Shown piece after piece: positions 16,182-26,756 of a DNA stretch of 32,010 bases. The DNA lies in contig JALRGT010000033.1 in assembly GCA_023259675.1 (NCBI GenBank), forward strand, positions 1 through 32,010. Direction: 5' to 3'. The DNA is from Flavobacterium sp. Lineage in GTDB: Bacteria > Bacteroidota > Bacteroidia > Flavobacteriales > Flavobacteriaceae. The first letter of the stretch is position 1; each line of letters begins with the position of its first letter. The notes under the pieces are model-generated. The model saw nothing but the letters and a program-made list of their open reading frames with translations, had not been told where the DNA came from and did not search any database. Made by a program: the position numbers and the translations under genes.

Positions 16182-16189
16182 TATCTTTG
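16182..16189 (+). promoter_or_regulatory. -7 box of the maeB promoter (TATCTTTG)
   Basis: TATCTTTG matches TAnnTTTG and lies 24 bases before the maeB ATG, just after the CBS-gene terminator. No clear -33 TTG is seen. Confidence 0.6.
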
Positions 16190-16213
16190 TAATAAGTATA
16201 AAATCTTATAAAA

Positions 16214-18511
16214 ATGAACAAAGACAGCAAAAGAAGAGAGGCATTATTATACCATGCTAAGCCTACTCCAGGTAAAATACAAGTTGTTCCAACTAAGAAA
16301 TATGCAACTCAGAGAGATTTATCATTAGCTTATTCTCCGGGTGTAGCCGAACCCTGTCTGGAAATTGCAAAAGATGTAAACAATGTTTATAAATATACTG
16401 CAAAAGGGAATTTAGTAGCTGTGATTTCTAATGGAACTGCTGTTTTGGGTCTTGGAGATATTGGTCCGGAGGCATCAAAACCTGTAATGGAAGGAAAAGG
16501 ATTGCTTTTTAAAATTTTTGCAGATATTGATGTTTTTGATATAGAAATAGGAACGAAAGATATCGAAGAGTTTATACAAACCGTAAAAAATATTGCTCCA
16601 ACTTTTGGAGGAATAAATTTAGAAGACATCAAAGCTCCGGAATCTTTTGAAATAGAACGCAGACTTGTTGAAGAGTTGAATATTCCGGTGATGCACGATG
16701 ATCAACACGGTACGGCAATTATATCATCGGCAGCATTAATCAATGCGTTAGAATTAGCTGATAAAAAAGCTGAAGATGTAAAAATGGTGGTTTCTGGAGC
16801 TGGTTCAGCAGCATTGGCTTGCGCTGATTTGTATATTCTTTTGGGAGTGAAACTGGAAAACATACTCATGTTTAACAGTAAAGGTGTTTTGACAAAAAAC
16901 AATCCTTCTTTGTCGGTACTGCAACAAAAATATGCCAAAGATATAGAGCCGGTAAGTCTTGAGGAAGCAATGGTTGGAGCCGATATCTTTTTGGGGCTGT
17001 CTTCGGCAGATGTCTTGTCAGCACAAATGTTATTGACCATGGCCGAAAATCCAATTGTATTTGCAATGGCAAATCCAAATCCGGAGATTGATTATAATTT
17101 GGCTATTGCTACCCGAAAGGATGTAATTATGGCCACGGGAAGATCGGATCATCCTAATCAAGTAAATAATGTGCTAGGGTTTCCATATATTTTTAGAGGA
17201 GCATTAGATGTTAGAGCGACAAAAATAAATGAAGCGATGAAAATGGCTGCGGTAAAAGCACTTGCTTTACTGGCCAAAGAGTCGGTTCCAGAACAAGTAA
17301 ATGTGGCGTATGGTGCTACAAAACTAGGTTTCGGAAAAGAATATATTATACCAAAACCATTTGATCCAAGATTGATAACAATTGTTGCTCCTGCCGTTGC
17401 TAAGGCTGCAATGGATTCAGGTGTGGCATTAAATCCAATTACAGATTGGAACAAATATGAAGAAGAGCTTTTAGCGCGATTGGGTAATGACAATAAAATG
17501 GTTCGATTGATTACCAATAGAGCTAAAATAGATCCTAAAAGAATTGTTTTCCCGGAAGCAGAACATATAAATGTGCTAAAAGCGGCTCAAATTGTTTTGG
17601 AAGAGGGGATTGGTGTTCCCATTTTGTTAGGGAATAAAGAAATTATCTTAGAACTAATGAATGAGTTGGGATTTGATGCCAACGTGGAAATAATAGATCC
17701 TAAAACTAAAGAAGAAGACGCAAGAAGAAATCAATTTGCAACGATATATTGGGAATCAAGAAAAAGAAAAGGGATTTCTTTATACGATGCCCAAAGAGTG
17801 ATGAGAGAACGCAATTATTTTGCGGCAATGATGGTCAATGTCGGGGAAGCAGATGGTTTAGTTACGGGACATTCCAGAAGTTATTCATCAGTGGTAAAAC
17901 CAATGTTGCAACTTATTGGTAAAGCTCCAGGAGCTTCTATAGTGGCGACTTCAAATATTATGATGACTTCCCGCGGTCCGATGTTCTTGTCGGATACGGC
18001 TATAAATATAAATCCAACGGCAGATGAGTTGGCTAAAATAGCCATTATGACGGCTAAGACTTCCAGAATGTTTGGAGTTGAACCAGTAATAGCAATGGTT
18101 TCTTATTCTAATTTTGGTTCTTCTTCATTTGAAAATGCTACAAAAGTAAGAGATGCGGTAGCGTATTTGCATGAAAACCATCCTGACATGATTGTAGACG
18201 GAGAAATTCAAGTAGACTTTGCATTAAATTCAGAAATGCTAAAAGAAAAATTTCCGTTTTCTAAATTGGCAGGTAAACAAGTGAATACCTTGATTTTTCC
18301 TAATCTTGATGCGGCTAATATTACGTATAAACTGTTGAAAGAATTGAATAAATCAGAGTCCATTGGACCAGTAATGCTCGGGATGGGAAAACCTGTCCAT
18401 ATTTTTCAATTAGGGGCAAGTGTTGAAGAAATGGTTAATATGACTGCAATTGCAGTGATTCATGCACAAGAAATGGAAAAGAAAAAAACAACGTTGTCAT
18501 CAAAGTCTTGA
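16214..18511 (+). CDS. maeB: NADP-dependent malic enzyme with C-terminal phosphotransacetylase-like domain
   Basis: A 765-residue fusion enzyme. The malic enzyme part converts malate to pyruvate and CO2 with reduction of NAD(P)+. The N-terminal malic domain (about 15-150) contains SLAYSPGVAEPC, with Tyr40 as a catalytic residue, and MEGKG with Lys95. Metal-binding DDQHGTA is at 162-168 and the nucleotide fold GAGSAA at 195-200. From about residue 425 a phosphate acetyl/butyryl-transferase-like domain follows (RIVFPEAE, then DGLVTGHSRSY). In characterised MaeB proteins this part is mainly regulatory, binding acetyl-CoA, and often lacks transferase activity. The length matches the E. coli MaeB type (about 759). 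ruvA follows after 25 bases, possibly on the same transcript. Confidence 0.96.
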   Translation: MNKDSKRREALLYHAKPTPGKIQVVPTKKYATQRDLSLAYSPGVAEPCLEIAKDVNNVYKYTAKGNLVAVISNGTAVLGLGDIGPEASKPVMEGKGLLFKIFADIDVFDIEIGTKDIEEFIQTVKNIAPTFGGINLEDIKAPESFEIERRLVEELNIPVMHDDQHGTAIISSAALINALELADKKAEDVKMVVSGAGSAALACADLYILLGVKLENILMFNSKGVLTKNNPSLSVLQQKYAKDIEPVSLEEAMVGADIFLGLSSADVLSAQMLLTMAENPIVFAMANPNPEIDYNLAIATRKDVIMATGRSDHPNQVNNVLGFPYIFRGALDVRATKINEAMKMAAVKALALLAKESVPEQVNVAYGATKLGFGKEYIIPKPFDPRLITIVAPAVAKAAMDSGVALNPITDWNKYEEELLARLGNDNKMVRLITNRAKIDPKRIVFPEAEHINVLKAAQIVLEEGIGVPILLGNKEIILELMNELGFDANVEIIDPKTKEEDARRNQFATIYWESRKRKGISLYDAQRVMRERNYFAAMMVNVGEADGLVTGHSRSYSSVVKPMLQLIGKAPGASIVATSNIMMTSRGPMFLSDTAININPTADELAKIAIMTAKTSRMFGVEPVIAMVSYSNFGSSSFENATKVRDAVAYLHENHPDMIVDGEIQVDFALNSEMLKEKFPFSKLAGKQVNTLIFPNLDAANITYKLLKELNKSESIGPVMLGMGKPVHIFQLGASVEEMVNMTAIAVIHAQEMEKKKTTLSSKS

Positions 18512-18536
18512 TGTCGTTTTTAAATATTGTTATTAA

Positions 18537-19118
18537 ATGATTGCACATTTACAAGGGAAATTAGTAGAAAAAACACCGACACATGTTGTTATTGATTGCG
18601 GAGGTGTTGGGTATCATGTGAATATTTCGCTACATACTTTTTCGTTACTGCCCAACACTGATTTTATTAAGTTATTCACTTATCTTCAAATAAAAGAAGA
18701 CGCGCATACTTTGTTTGGTTTTGTTGAAAAGTCAGAAAGAGAAATTTTTAAAATGTTGTTAACGGTTTCTGGTATTGGCGCGAGTATTGCCAGAACAATG
18801 TTGTCTTCCTTAGACCCAAAACAAGTTACCCAAGCGATTGCTTCTGCAGATGTAGGTACAATTCAATCCATTAAAGGAATTGGAAGTAAAACAGCTCAAA
18901 GAGTAATTCTTGATTTGAAAGAAAAGGTAATGAAATTGTACGATTTAGACGAAGTTTCGATGTTGCAAAACAATACAAATCGAGATGAAGCGTTATCAGC
19001 TTTGGAGGTTTTAGGTTTTGTTCGAAAAGCTTCCGAAAAAGTGGTGGAAAAAATTGTAAAAGAAGATCCGGAAGCTTCTGTTGAATCGATCATCAAAAAG
19101 GCTTTAAAGAATTTATAA
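18537..19118 (+). CDS. ruvA: Holliday junction DNA-binding protein RuvA
   Basis: A 193-residue protein that binds the four-way junction as a tetramer and loads RuvB. Domain I (1-63) is the OB-fold starting MIAHLQGKLVEKTPTHVVID. Domain II has two helix-hairpin-helix motifs, VSGIGASIA at 77-85 and IKGIGSKTA at 112-120. A flexible linker around 138-148 leads to domain III (149-193), which contacts RuvB. It lies 25 bases after maeB and 23 bases before sprA; no promoter is obvious in either gap, so the three genes may be cotranscribed. RuvB is encoded separately at 6118-7143. Confidence 0.97.
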   Translation: MIAHLQGKLVEKTPTHVVIDCGGVGYHVNISLHTFSLLPNTDFIKLFTYLQIKEDAHTLFGFVEKSEREIFKMLLTVSGIGASIARTMLSSLDPKQVTQAIASADVGTIQSIKGIGSKTAQRVILDLKEKVMKLYDLDEVSMLQNNTNRDEALSALEVLGFVRKASEKVVEKIVKEDPEASVESIIKKALKNL

Positions 19119-19141
19119 AAGAACACGATAACACGAATTGT

Positions 19142-22100
19142 ATGCATAAAATTTGTACTTTTTTGCTGGTTTTATTTTGTGGTTTTGTGTCGTTTGCTCA
19201 AGTAAATGAAGAAGCTCAAGATACTACCCAAACGGGGTTTTCTTTAGGGAAAGTTCAAATAAAAAACCCTAAAAGTATTCTCTCGGCCTATACGTATGAC
19301 CCTGTTACAGATCGGTATATCTATACAGATTCAGTAGATGATTTTTCCATAAATTATCCCATAATATTAACTCCAAAAGAATATGAAAGTCTGGCTTTGA
19401 AAGAATCTATGAGGGATTATTTCAAAAAGAAAACAGATGCAATTGATGGAAAAAAAGAAGGTAGTGAAGCAGATAAAAAGGATTTATTACCCAGGTATTA
19501 TGTGAATTCCGGGTTTTTTGAATCTATTTTCGGAAGCAATACCATTGATGTTAAACCTACCGGTTCGGTAGAAATGGATATGGGGGTTCGTTATACCAAA
19601 CAAGATAATCCTGCCTTTTCTCCCAGAAATAGATCGAGTTTGTCTTTTGATTTCGAACAAAGGATTAGTATGAGTTTAATGGGGAAAGTAGGGACCAGAT
19701 TGAATGTAAATGCCAACTATGATACCCAATCGACATTTGCCTTTCAAAATTTATTCAAATTAGAATATGCTCCTTCTGAAGATGATATTATTCAAAAAAT
19801 TGAAGTTGGGAATGTAAGTATGCCATTAAATAGCTCACTTATTCGTGGAGCGCAAAGTTTATTTGGTGTAAAAACCCAATTACAATTTGGAAAAACGACT
19901 ATTACAGGAGTTTTTTCGGAACAAAAATCTCAAACAAAAAGTCTGGTGTCCCAAGGAGGAGGAACCATACAGAATTTTGATTTGTATGCCTTGGATTATG
20001 ATAATGACAGACACTTTTTCTTGTCTCAATACTTCAGAAATAAATACGATGCTGCATTAAAAAACTATCCTTTTATAGATAGTCGGGTTCAAATTACAAG
20101 ATTGGAAGTTTGGGTGACCAATAAACAAACCCGGGTAAACACCAATACCAACAATTTAAGAAATATTATTGCGCTTCAAGATTTGGGAGAAGGACAACTG
20201 ACAGGTTTAGCTGATAGTGAAGTGGTAGTTTTAGATCCTTCCTCAGGAATATTCAATAATCCGTTTGATTCGCCAACAGATAATTCTAATAATGATTATG
20301 ATCCGGCTCAAATTTTGTCTGGTACTGGTTTGTTAAATTCTAATATCAGGGAAATGGCAATGGCAAATTCCGGTTTTACAGTTACAGTCAGTGAAGGTCA
20401 GGATTATTCAAAATTGGAAAATGCACGTAAATTGAATTCAAATGAATACACCTATAATGCACAGTTAGGTTATATTTCATTACAGCAGCGATTGTCAAAT
20501 GATGAAATACTTGCGGTTGCTTATCAATATACCATCGGTGATAAAGTATACCAAGTAGGAGAATTTGGAAGTGACGGAATCGACGCGACTGTGGTGACCG
20601 GGACTGACTCAAATAGAGCTATTATTACCCAAAGTTTGATTTTGAAAATGCTGAAAAGCAATTTGACGAATGTTAAAAATCCGGTTTGGAATTTGATGAT
20701 GAAGAACATCTATCAAATACCGGGAGGATATCAGTTAAAACAAGAGGATTTTAGATTTAATATTTTATATACCGATCCTTCCCCTATAAATTATATTTCT
20801 CCAGTTGCGGGAACTAATTTTCCGCCAAGTCCTTTACCAGAAAATAAAGTAACAGAAACACCATTGTTGAAAGTATTCAATTTAGACAAATTGAATTACA
20901 ATAATGATCCACAAGTAGGTGGGGATGGTTTTTTTGATTTTATGCAAGGAATCACAATCGATTCTCAAAATGGACGAATAATATTTACAACCAAAGAACC
21001 TTTTGGGGAATTGTTGTTTAATAAGTTGTCCATGGGTGCAGGTGATGATTATGCAAATCCTGCTACCTACAATGAAAATCAAAAGAAATATGTTTTTCGC
21101 AGTATGTATCGCAATACCCAATCGGGAGCTTTACAGGATAGTGATAAGAATAAATTCTTGTTGAGAGGAAAATATAAATCGTCTGCAGGAGATGGAATTC
21201 CGATTGGTGCTTTCAATGTTCCTCAGGGTTCAGTTGTAGTAACTGCCGGAGGAAGAGTTTTGGTTGAAGGAGTAGATTATAGTGTAAATTACCAATTAGG
21301 AAGGGTTCAGATTTTAGATCCTTCGCTACAGGCATCCAATACCCCAATTAATGTGTCTTTGGAGAACAATACTATTTTTGGTCAACAGACACGACGTTTT
21401 ATGGGGGTGAATGTCGAACATAAAATTTTCGATAATTTTTTAGTTGGAGCCACTTATTTAAAAATGACCGAAAGACCTTTTACACAAAAGTCCAGTTTTG
21501 GTCAGGAATCGGTCAATAATACCATTTTTGGATTTAATACCAATTTCTCTACAGAAGTTCCATTCTTTACCCGATTGGTAAACAAATTGCCAAACGTAGA
21601 TACAGATGTACTTTCAAATCTTTCTGTAAGAGGAGAGGTTGCCTTTTTGAAACCGGATACACCCAAAGCCGATCAGTTTGAGGGTGAGTCTACTATTTAT
21701 GTTGATGATTTTGAGGGTTCACAATCTACTATCGATGTGCGTGCGGCCTATGCTTGGAGTTTGTCATCTACTCCAGACAGAAATACGTTAAGTACTTATG
21801 ATTTTAATGCGGCTTCCAATGATTTGAGTTATGGTTTTAAAAGAGCCAAACTGGCTTGGTATTCCATAGATCCACTGTTTTATGTTCAAAAACCATCCGG
21901 AATTTCCAATAATGATTTGTCATTCAATACTACCCGAAGAGTGTATAGTGAGGAATTATATCCCTTAACCGATATTGCTCAAGGACAATCACAAGTGGTG
22001 ACTACTTTAGATTTGAGCTATTATCCTTCCGAAAGAGGTCCATATAACAATAATGCTACTTTTTCAGCCGACCCAACCAGTAATTATGGTGGTATCATGC

Positions 22101-25100
22101 GTTCGCTTAATTCTACCAATTTTGAACAAGGAAATGTAGAATATATCCAGTTTTGGGTGATGGATCCTTATGTTGGTAAAGGACAGATTCCGTTGAATAA
22201 TACGGGTAAAGTCTATTTTAATTTAGGTGAAATTTCTGAAGATGTATTGAAAGATGGTCGAAAACAATATGAAAACGGATTAGGTCCAGACCAAATTTTG
22301 GTGAATCCGCAACCAATTTGGGGTGATGTGCCAGCTTCGCAATCATTAATTTATGCCTTTGATAGCAATGCAAATAATAGAGCCAATCAAGACGTTGGTT
22401 TAGATGGTTTGCCTAATGCCAAAGAAGGAAGTATTTATACCAATTTTGCTTCTGAGTCGGATCCTGCGGGAGATGATTATACTTACTATTTGAATGAATC
22501 AGGTTCTATTTTAGATCGCTACAAGAATTACAATGGAGTGGATGGGAATTCCGTTGTAGATATTAATAATCCTAATAGAGGGGCTTCTACCGTTCCGGAT
22601 GTTGAGGATATTAATAAAGATAATACGATGAACACTATCAATGCTTATTATGAATATAGTATTGATATGAAACCTAATATGACAGTCGGTCAAAATTACA
22701 TTACCGATATTCGGGATACTCAAGTGACTTTGCCTAATGGAGAAGTTACTGATTCGAGATGGATTCAGTTTAAAATTCCGGTAACCCAACCGGAAAATAC
22801 TATTGGAAATATTTCTGACTTTAGATCGATTCGTTTCATGAGAATGTTTATGACTGGTTTTAATGATGAAATAACGGTTCGTTTTGGTGCTTTAGATTTA
22901 GTGCGTGGAGAGTGGAGAAGGTATACCAATACACTCGATTTTAATGACACCAATGTAGATGATGACGGAACGGATTTGGATGTCTTGGCGGTAAACGTTC
23001 AGGAGAATAATGAGAGATGTCCGGTGAATTATATTACGCCTCCAGGAGTGCAACGCGAGCAATTGTATAATAACAATACGTTGATAAATCAAAATGAGCA
23101 GTCGTTGTCGTTACGTGTTTCAGGAACTGGTTTGGAACCTGAAGACTCCAGAGCCGTTTTTAAAAACGTAAGTATAGATATGCGTCAGTTCAAGAAACTG
23201 AAAATGTTTTTACATGCGGAATCATTACCCGATGAAGCAATTTTGAGAGACAATCAAATGGTCGCTTTCATTCGTTTTGGAAATGATTTCACACAAAATT
23301 TTTATCAAATTGAAATACCGTTAAAAGTAACAGTGCCAAGTTCTGATACGGGTTCAAATTGTACTCCATTAAGTGCTGAGTTGGTTTGGCCTGAAGCCAA
23401 TGAAATCGATTTGTCATTGGCTCTATTAACGCAACTGAAGATTCAAGCCATGCAAATTGATTTAAATACCTTGCCTCTGGATGGAATTTACTATCAGAAT
23501 GAAGATGAACTTAATCCTGATTTAGCCAATAAAACAAACAAATTGCGATTAGGGATTAAAGGGAATCCAAATTTCGGAATGGTTCGTACTTTAATGGTTG
23601 GAGTGAAAAGTAATGAAACACATCAAGATATAAAAGGGGAAGTTTGGTTTAATGAACTTCGTTTGGCTGATATGGATAATCACGGAGGTATGGCGGCTGT
23701 GCTAAACGTTGATACTAATTTTGCCGATTTTGCAACCGTTTCAGCTACCGGAAAGAAATCAACAATTGGTTTTGGAACTTTAGAACAAGGGCCAAATGAG
23801 AGACGTCGTGAAGATATCAAACAATATAATATCGTTACGAATATGAATCTGGGAAAATTGTTACCGCTTAAATGGGGTATTAATTTGCCGTTCAATTACG
23901 CAATTGGAGAAGAAATAATTACTCCGGAATACGATCCTTTTAATCAGGATATTAAATTAAAACAGTTGTTGAGCGAAACCACCAACGCGGCTGAACGAGA
24001 CAATCTAAATCGAAGAGCAGTAGATTATACCAAACGTAAAAGCATTAATTTTATTGGAGTAAGAAAACAAAGAAATCCGGAACAAAAACAACATGTATAT
24101 GACCCGGAGAATTTCACTTTTTCGCAATCTTATAATGAAGTGGAGCGTCATGATTATGAGATTGAAGATTATTCGGACCAGCAGGCCAATACTTCCGTTG
24201 ACTATGCTTATACCTTTCAAGCCAAACCAATAGAGCCTTTCAAGAAAACCGAGTTCATGAAAAAAAGCAATTATTGGAAAATGTTGAGTGATTTCAATTT
24301 TAATTATTTGCCTTCCAATATTTCTTTTAATACCAATATTATAAGACAATACAACCGTCAACAGTTCAGGCAGGTTGAAGATGTGGAAGGTATTGGATTG
24401 GATCCATTATATAGACGAAATTTTGCCTTCAATTATCAATATGGATTCAATTATAACTTGACGAAAGCATTGAAATTGAGTTATAATGCATCATCGGGTA
24501 ATATTGTGAGGAATTATTTGAATGAAGACAATGAGCCAATTGACAGTTTCTCCATTTGGGATAGTTATTGGGATATAGGAACTCCAAATCAACACATGCA
24601 GCAACTGATTGTGAATTATGAAATCCCGATAAATAAAATTCCATTGTTTAGTTTCGTGAAAGCAAATTATACTTATACGGGAGATTACAGTTGGCAGCGT
24701 TCCTCTACATCGTTATCTCAAATCGTGATTGATGGTCAGGATTATAATTTAGGGAATACAGTTCAAAATGCCCGTTCCAATAATTTGAACGCCAGTTTTA
24801 ATATGGAAATGCTTTATAAATATTTAGGGCTATCCAAGTCGAAAAGCAGAACGGTAACAAAACCTAAACCAGCAACTCCAAAACCAGGTGAGAAAGTGGT
24901 AAACACCAATGCAAAAGCAGCTGCAAACAGTAATCAATTTGTGGATGGTTTGATGGGGGTTTTAACCAGTGTGAAAAATATTCAGGTTAATTACAATGAA
25001 AATAGTGGAACCATATTACCGGGATATACACCAAGTGTCGGATTTTTTGGTTCTTCGAGACCTACTTTAGGATTTATTTTTGGTAGTCAGGATGATGTTC

Positions 25101-26290
25101 GTTTTGAAGCTGCCAAAAATGGATGGTTGACCGATTATCAAGATTTCAACCAAAATTATACACAAGTGATGAATAAAACAATTAAGGCAACTGCCAATGT
25201 TGATTTATTCCCGGATTTAAAAATAGATTTGGCAATGGATCGTTCCTATTCTGAAAACTATTCGGAGCAATATGATGTTTCCACTGACGGAATGTACAAT
25301 TCGCGTTCGCCATATACTTATGGACTTTTTTCTATTTCGACAGTTTTGGTTAAAACGGCATTCTCGGCAAGTGATGAAAATAGTTCGGTAGCTTTTGATG
25401 ATTTTAGAACAAACAGATTGATAATTGCAAATCGTTTGGCTGTTGAGCGTGGAATTGATATCACTAATCCTGCAAACTTAGATGATGAGGGGTATCCAAT
25501 TGGATATGGGAAAAATAATCAAGCGGTATTGTTACCTGCCTTTTTAGCTGCATATTCCGGATCGGATGCATCCAGTGTTTCAACGGGAATGTTTAGAAAT
25601 TTTCCAATACCCAACTGGTCTGTGAAGTACAATGGATTAATGCGTTACAATTTATTTAAAAATAATTTCAGACGTTTTTCTTTGCAACATAATTACAGAG
25701 CTTCTTATACCATCAATCAATATCGTTCTAATTTTGAATACGATAATGATCCGGGAGGTGTGGACAATAGCGGTAATTTTTTCAACAAAATTATTATGTC
25801 CAATATCAATTTGGTGGAACAATTCAGCCCGCTAATTAGAATGGATTTCGAATTAAAAAATTCATTTAAAGTGCTTACTGAAGTCAAGAAAGACCGCGCC
25901 TTGTCGATGAGTTTTGATAATAACTTATTGACCGAAGTAAAAGGAGTTGAATATGTTGTTGGTCTTGGATACCGATTTAAAGATGTGATTTTTTCTTCCA
26001 GATTAGCCGATAATCCAACCGGAATAATCAAAGGGGATATCAATATGAAAGCTGATTTTTCGTATCGTAACAATCAAACTATCGTTCGGTATTTAGATTA
26101 TGACAACAATCAATTAGCAGGTGGTCAAAATATCTGGTCATTAAAATTAACGGCCGATTATGCTTTCAGTAAAAACCTGACTGCGATTTTTTATTATGAC
26201 CATTCTTTTTCAAAAGCGGTGATATCAACTTCATATCCGTTGACAAACATTCGTTCTGGGTTTACGTTGAGGTATAATTTTGGAAATTAA
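19142..26290 (+). CDS. sprA: Type IX secretion outer membrane translocon SprA (Sov)
   Basis: A 2382-residue outer membrane protein that forms the conduit of the type IX secretion system, needed for gliding motility and for export of adhesins and hydrolases. A signal peptide covers residues 1-20 (MHKICTFLLVLFCGFVSFAQ). The rest is rich in alternating beta-strand sequence and repeated SprA-type segments, for example VRYTKQDNPAFSPRNRSSL near 150, DGFFDFMQGITID near 600 and IYVDDFEGSQSTID near 850. A Lys/Pro/Ala-rich linker lies at about 1896-1930. The C-terminus ends in the strand FTLRYNFGN, a normal barrel terminus. Length is close to F. johnsoniae SprA (about 2400). The frame is intact. It starts 23 bases after ruvA. 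Confidence 0.98.
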   Translation: MHKICTFLLVLFCGFVSFAQVNEEAQDTTQTGFSLGKVQIKNPKSILSAYTYDPVTDRYIYTDSVDDFSINYPIILTPKEYESLALKESMRDYFKKKTDAIDGKKEGSEADKKDLLPRYYVNSGFFESIFGSNTIDVKPTGSVEMDMGVRYTKQDNPAFSPRNRSSLSFDFEQRISMSLMGKVGTRLNVNANYDTQSTFAFQNLFKLEYAPSEDDIIQKIEVGNVSMPLNSSLIRGAQSLFGVKTQLQFGKTTITGVFSEQKSQTKSLVSQGGGTIQNFDLYALDYDNDRHFFLSQYFRNKYDAALKNYPFIDSRVQITRLEVWVTNKQTRVNTNTNNLRNIIALQDLGEGQLTGLADSEVVVLDPSSGIFNNPFDSPTDNSNNDYDPAQILSGTGLLNSNIREMAMANSGFTVTVSEGQDYSKLENARKLNSNEYTYNAQLGYISLQQRLSNDEILAVAYQYTIGDKVYQVGEFGSDGIDATVVTGTDSNRAIITQSLILKMLKSNLTNVKNPVWNLMMKNIYQIPGGYQLKQEDFRFNILYTDPSPINYISPVAGTNFPPSPLPENKVTETPLLKVFNLDKLNYNNDPQVGGDGFFDFMQGITIDSQNGRIIFTTKEPFGELLFNKLSMGAGDDYANPATYNENQKKYVFRSMYRNTQSGALQDSDKNKFLLRGKYKSSAGDGIPIGAFNVPQGSVVVTAGGRVLVEGVDYSVNYQLGRVQILDPSLQASNTPINVSLENNTIFGQQTRRFMGVNVEHKIFDNFLVGATYLKMTERPFTQKSSFGQESVNNTIFGFNTNFSTEVPFFTRLVNKLPNVDTDVLSNLSVRGEVAFLKPDTPKADQFEGESTIYVDDFEGSQSTIDVRAAYAWSLSSTPDRNTLSTYDFNAASNDLSYGFKRAKLAWYSIDPLFYVQKPSGISNNDLSFNTTRRVYSEELYPLTDIAQGQSQVVTTLDLSYYPSERGPYNNNATFSADPTSNYGGIMRSLNSTNFEQGNVEYIQFWVMDPYVGKGQIPLNNTGKVYFNLGEISEDVLKDGRKQYENGLGPDQILVNPQPIWGDVPASQSLIYAFDSNANNRANQDVGLDGLPNAKEGSIYTNFASESDPAGDDYTYYLNESGSILDRYKNYNGVDGNSVVDINNPNRGASTVPDVEDINKDNTMNTINAYYEYSIDMKPNMTVGQNYITDIRDTQVTLPNGEVTDSRWIQFKIPVTQPENTIGNISDFRSIRFMRMFMTGFNDEITVRFGALDLVRGEWRRYTNTLDFNDTNVDDDGTDLDVLAVNVQENNERCPVNYITPPGVQREQLYNNNTLINQNEQSLSLRVSGTGLEPEDSRAVFKNVSIDMRQFKKLKMFLHAESLPDEAILRDNQMVAFIRFGNDFTQNFYQIEIPLKVTVPSSDTGSNCTPLSAELVWPEANEIDLSLALLTQLKIQAMQIDLNTLPLDGIYYQNEDELNPDLANKTNKLRLGIKGNPNFGMVRTLMVGVKSNETHQDIKGEVWFNELRLADMDNHGGMAAVLNVDTNFADFATVSATGKKSTIGFGTLEQGPNERRREDIKQYNIVTNMNLGKLLPLKWGINLPFNYAIGEEIITPEYDPFNQDIKLKQLLSETTNAAERDNLNRRAVDYTKRKSINFIGVRKQRNPEQKQHVYDPENFTFSQSYNEVERHDYEIEDYSDQQANTSVDYAYTFQAKPIEPFKKTEFMKKSNYWKMLSDFNFNYLPSNISFNTNIIRQYNRQQFRQVEDVEGIGLDPLYRRNFAFNYQYGFNYNLTKALKLSYNASSGNIVRNYLNEDNEPIDSFSIWDSYWDIGTPNQHMQQLIVNYEIPINKIPLFSFVKANYTYTGDYSWQRSSTSLSQIVIDGQDYNLGNTVQNARSNNLNASFNMEMLYKYLGLSKSKSRTVTKPKPATPKPGEKVVNTNAKAAANSNQFVDGLMGVLTSVKNIQVNYNENSGTILPGYTPSVGFFGSSRPTLGFIFGSQDDVRFEAAKNGWLTDYQDFNQNYTQVMNKTIKATANVDLFPDLKIDLAMDRSYSENYSEQYDVSTDGMYNSRSPYTYGLFSISTVLVKTAFSASDENSSVAFDDFRTNRLIIANRLAVERGIDITNPANLDDEGYPIGYGKNNQAVLLPAFLAAYSGSDASSVSTGMFRNFPIPNWSVKYNGLMRYNLFKNNFRRFSLQHNYRASYTINQYRSNFEYDNDPGGVDNSGNFFNKIIMSNINLVEQFSPLIRMDFELKNSFKVLTEVKKDRALSMSFDNNLLTEVKGVEYVVGLGYRFKDVIFSSRLADNPTGIIKGDINMKADFSYRNNQTIVRYLDYDNNQLAGGQNIWSLKLTADYAFSKNLTAIFYYDHSFSKAVISTSYPLTNIRSGFTLRYNFGN

Positions 26291-26328
26291 TTTTTTAAAA
26301 TCTAAACCAATTTTGAAAAGAAGATTGT

Positions 26329-26336
26329 TACATTTG
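26329..26336 (+). promoter_or_regulatory. -7 box of the gcvH promoter (TACATTTG)
   Basis: TACATTTG matches TAnnTTTG and lies in the 85-base gap between sprA and gcvH, 39 bases before the gcvH ATG. The nearest -33 candidate (TTG 26313-26315) is spaced only 13 bases away, shorter than usual. Confidence 0.55.
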
Positions 26337-26375
26337 CGCAACAAAAAATAATTATCAATTACATTAGTATTTATT

Positions 26376-26756
26376 ATGAATATACCAGCAAATTTAAAAT
26401 ACACTAAAGATCACGAATGGGTTAGTATTGAAGGCGATATTGCAACAGTTGGGATTACTGATTTTGCTCAAAAAGAACTAGGGGATATCGTTTATGTTGA
26501 GGTAGAAACATTAGATCAAACTTTAGATAAAGACGAAGTTTTTGGAACAGTTGAAGCGGTTAAAACGGTTTCGGATTTGTTTCTTCCATTGTCTGGAGAA
26601 ATCATAGCATTTAATGAAGAATTAGAAAACACGCCGGAAGCGGTGAATTCTGATCCTTATGGAGCAGGTTGGATGATAAAAGTGAAACTTTCTGACGTTG
26701 CCGAAATTGAATCGTTATTGTCAAGTGAAGCTTATAAAGAACTTATTGGTGCGTAA
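26376..26756 (+). CDS. gcvH: Glycine cleavage system H protein
   Basis: A 126-residue lipoyl carrier of the glycine cleavage system that shuttles the aminomethyl group between the P, T and L proteins. The lipoylation site is Lys63 in [13 protein letters not shown] (58-70), inside the single biotinyl/lipoyl-like fold. N-terminal KYTKDHEWV and C-terminal [11 protein letters not shown] are family signatures. The length is normal. It has its own promoter after sprA, and its last 8 bases overlap the VanZ-like gene. The genes for the P, T and L proteins are not in the window. Confidence 0.97.
   Translation: MNIPANLKYTKDHEWVSIEGDIATVGITDFAQKELGDIVYVEVETLDQTLDKDEVFGTVEAVKTVSDLFLPLSGEIIAFNEELENTPEAVNSDPYGAGWMIKVKLSDVAEIESLLSSEAYKELIGA

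Noticed and set aside
20388..21121. Several minus-strand open frames inside sprA, and similar ones in maeB, ruvB, coxA and remB
   Set aside because: They lie wholly opposite strongly conserved genes, have no signal, motif or start context, and follow from codon bias on the other strand.
26698..26748. Longer start for the VanZ-like gene
   Set aside because: It would overlap the conserved end of gcvH by 59 bases, and the extra residues are not membrane-like.
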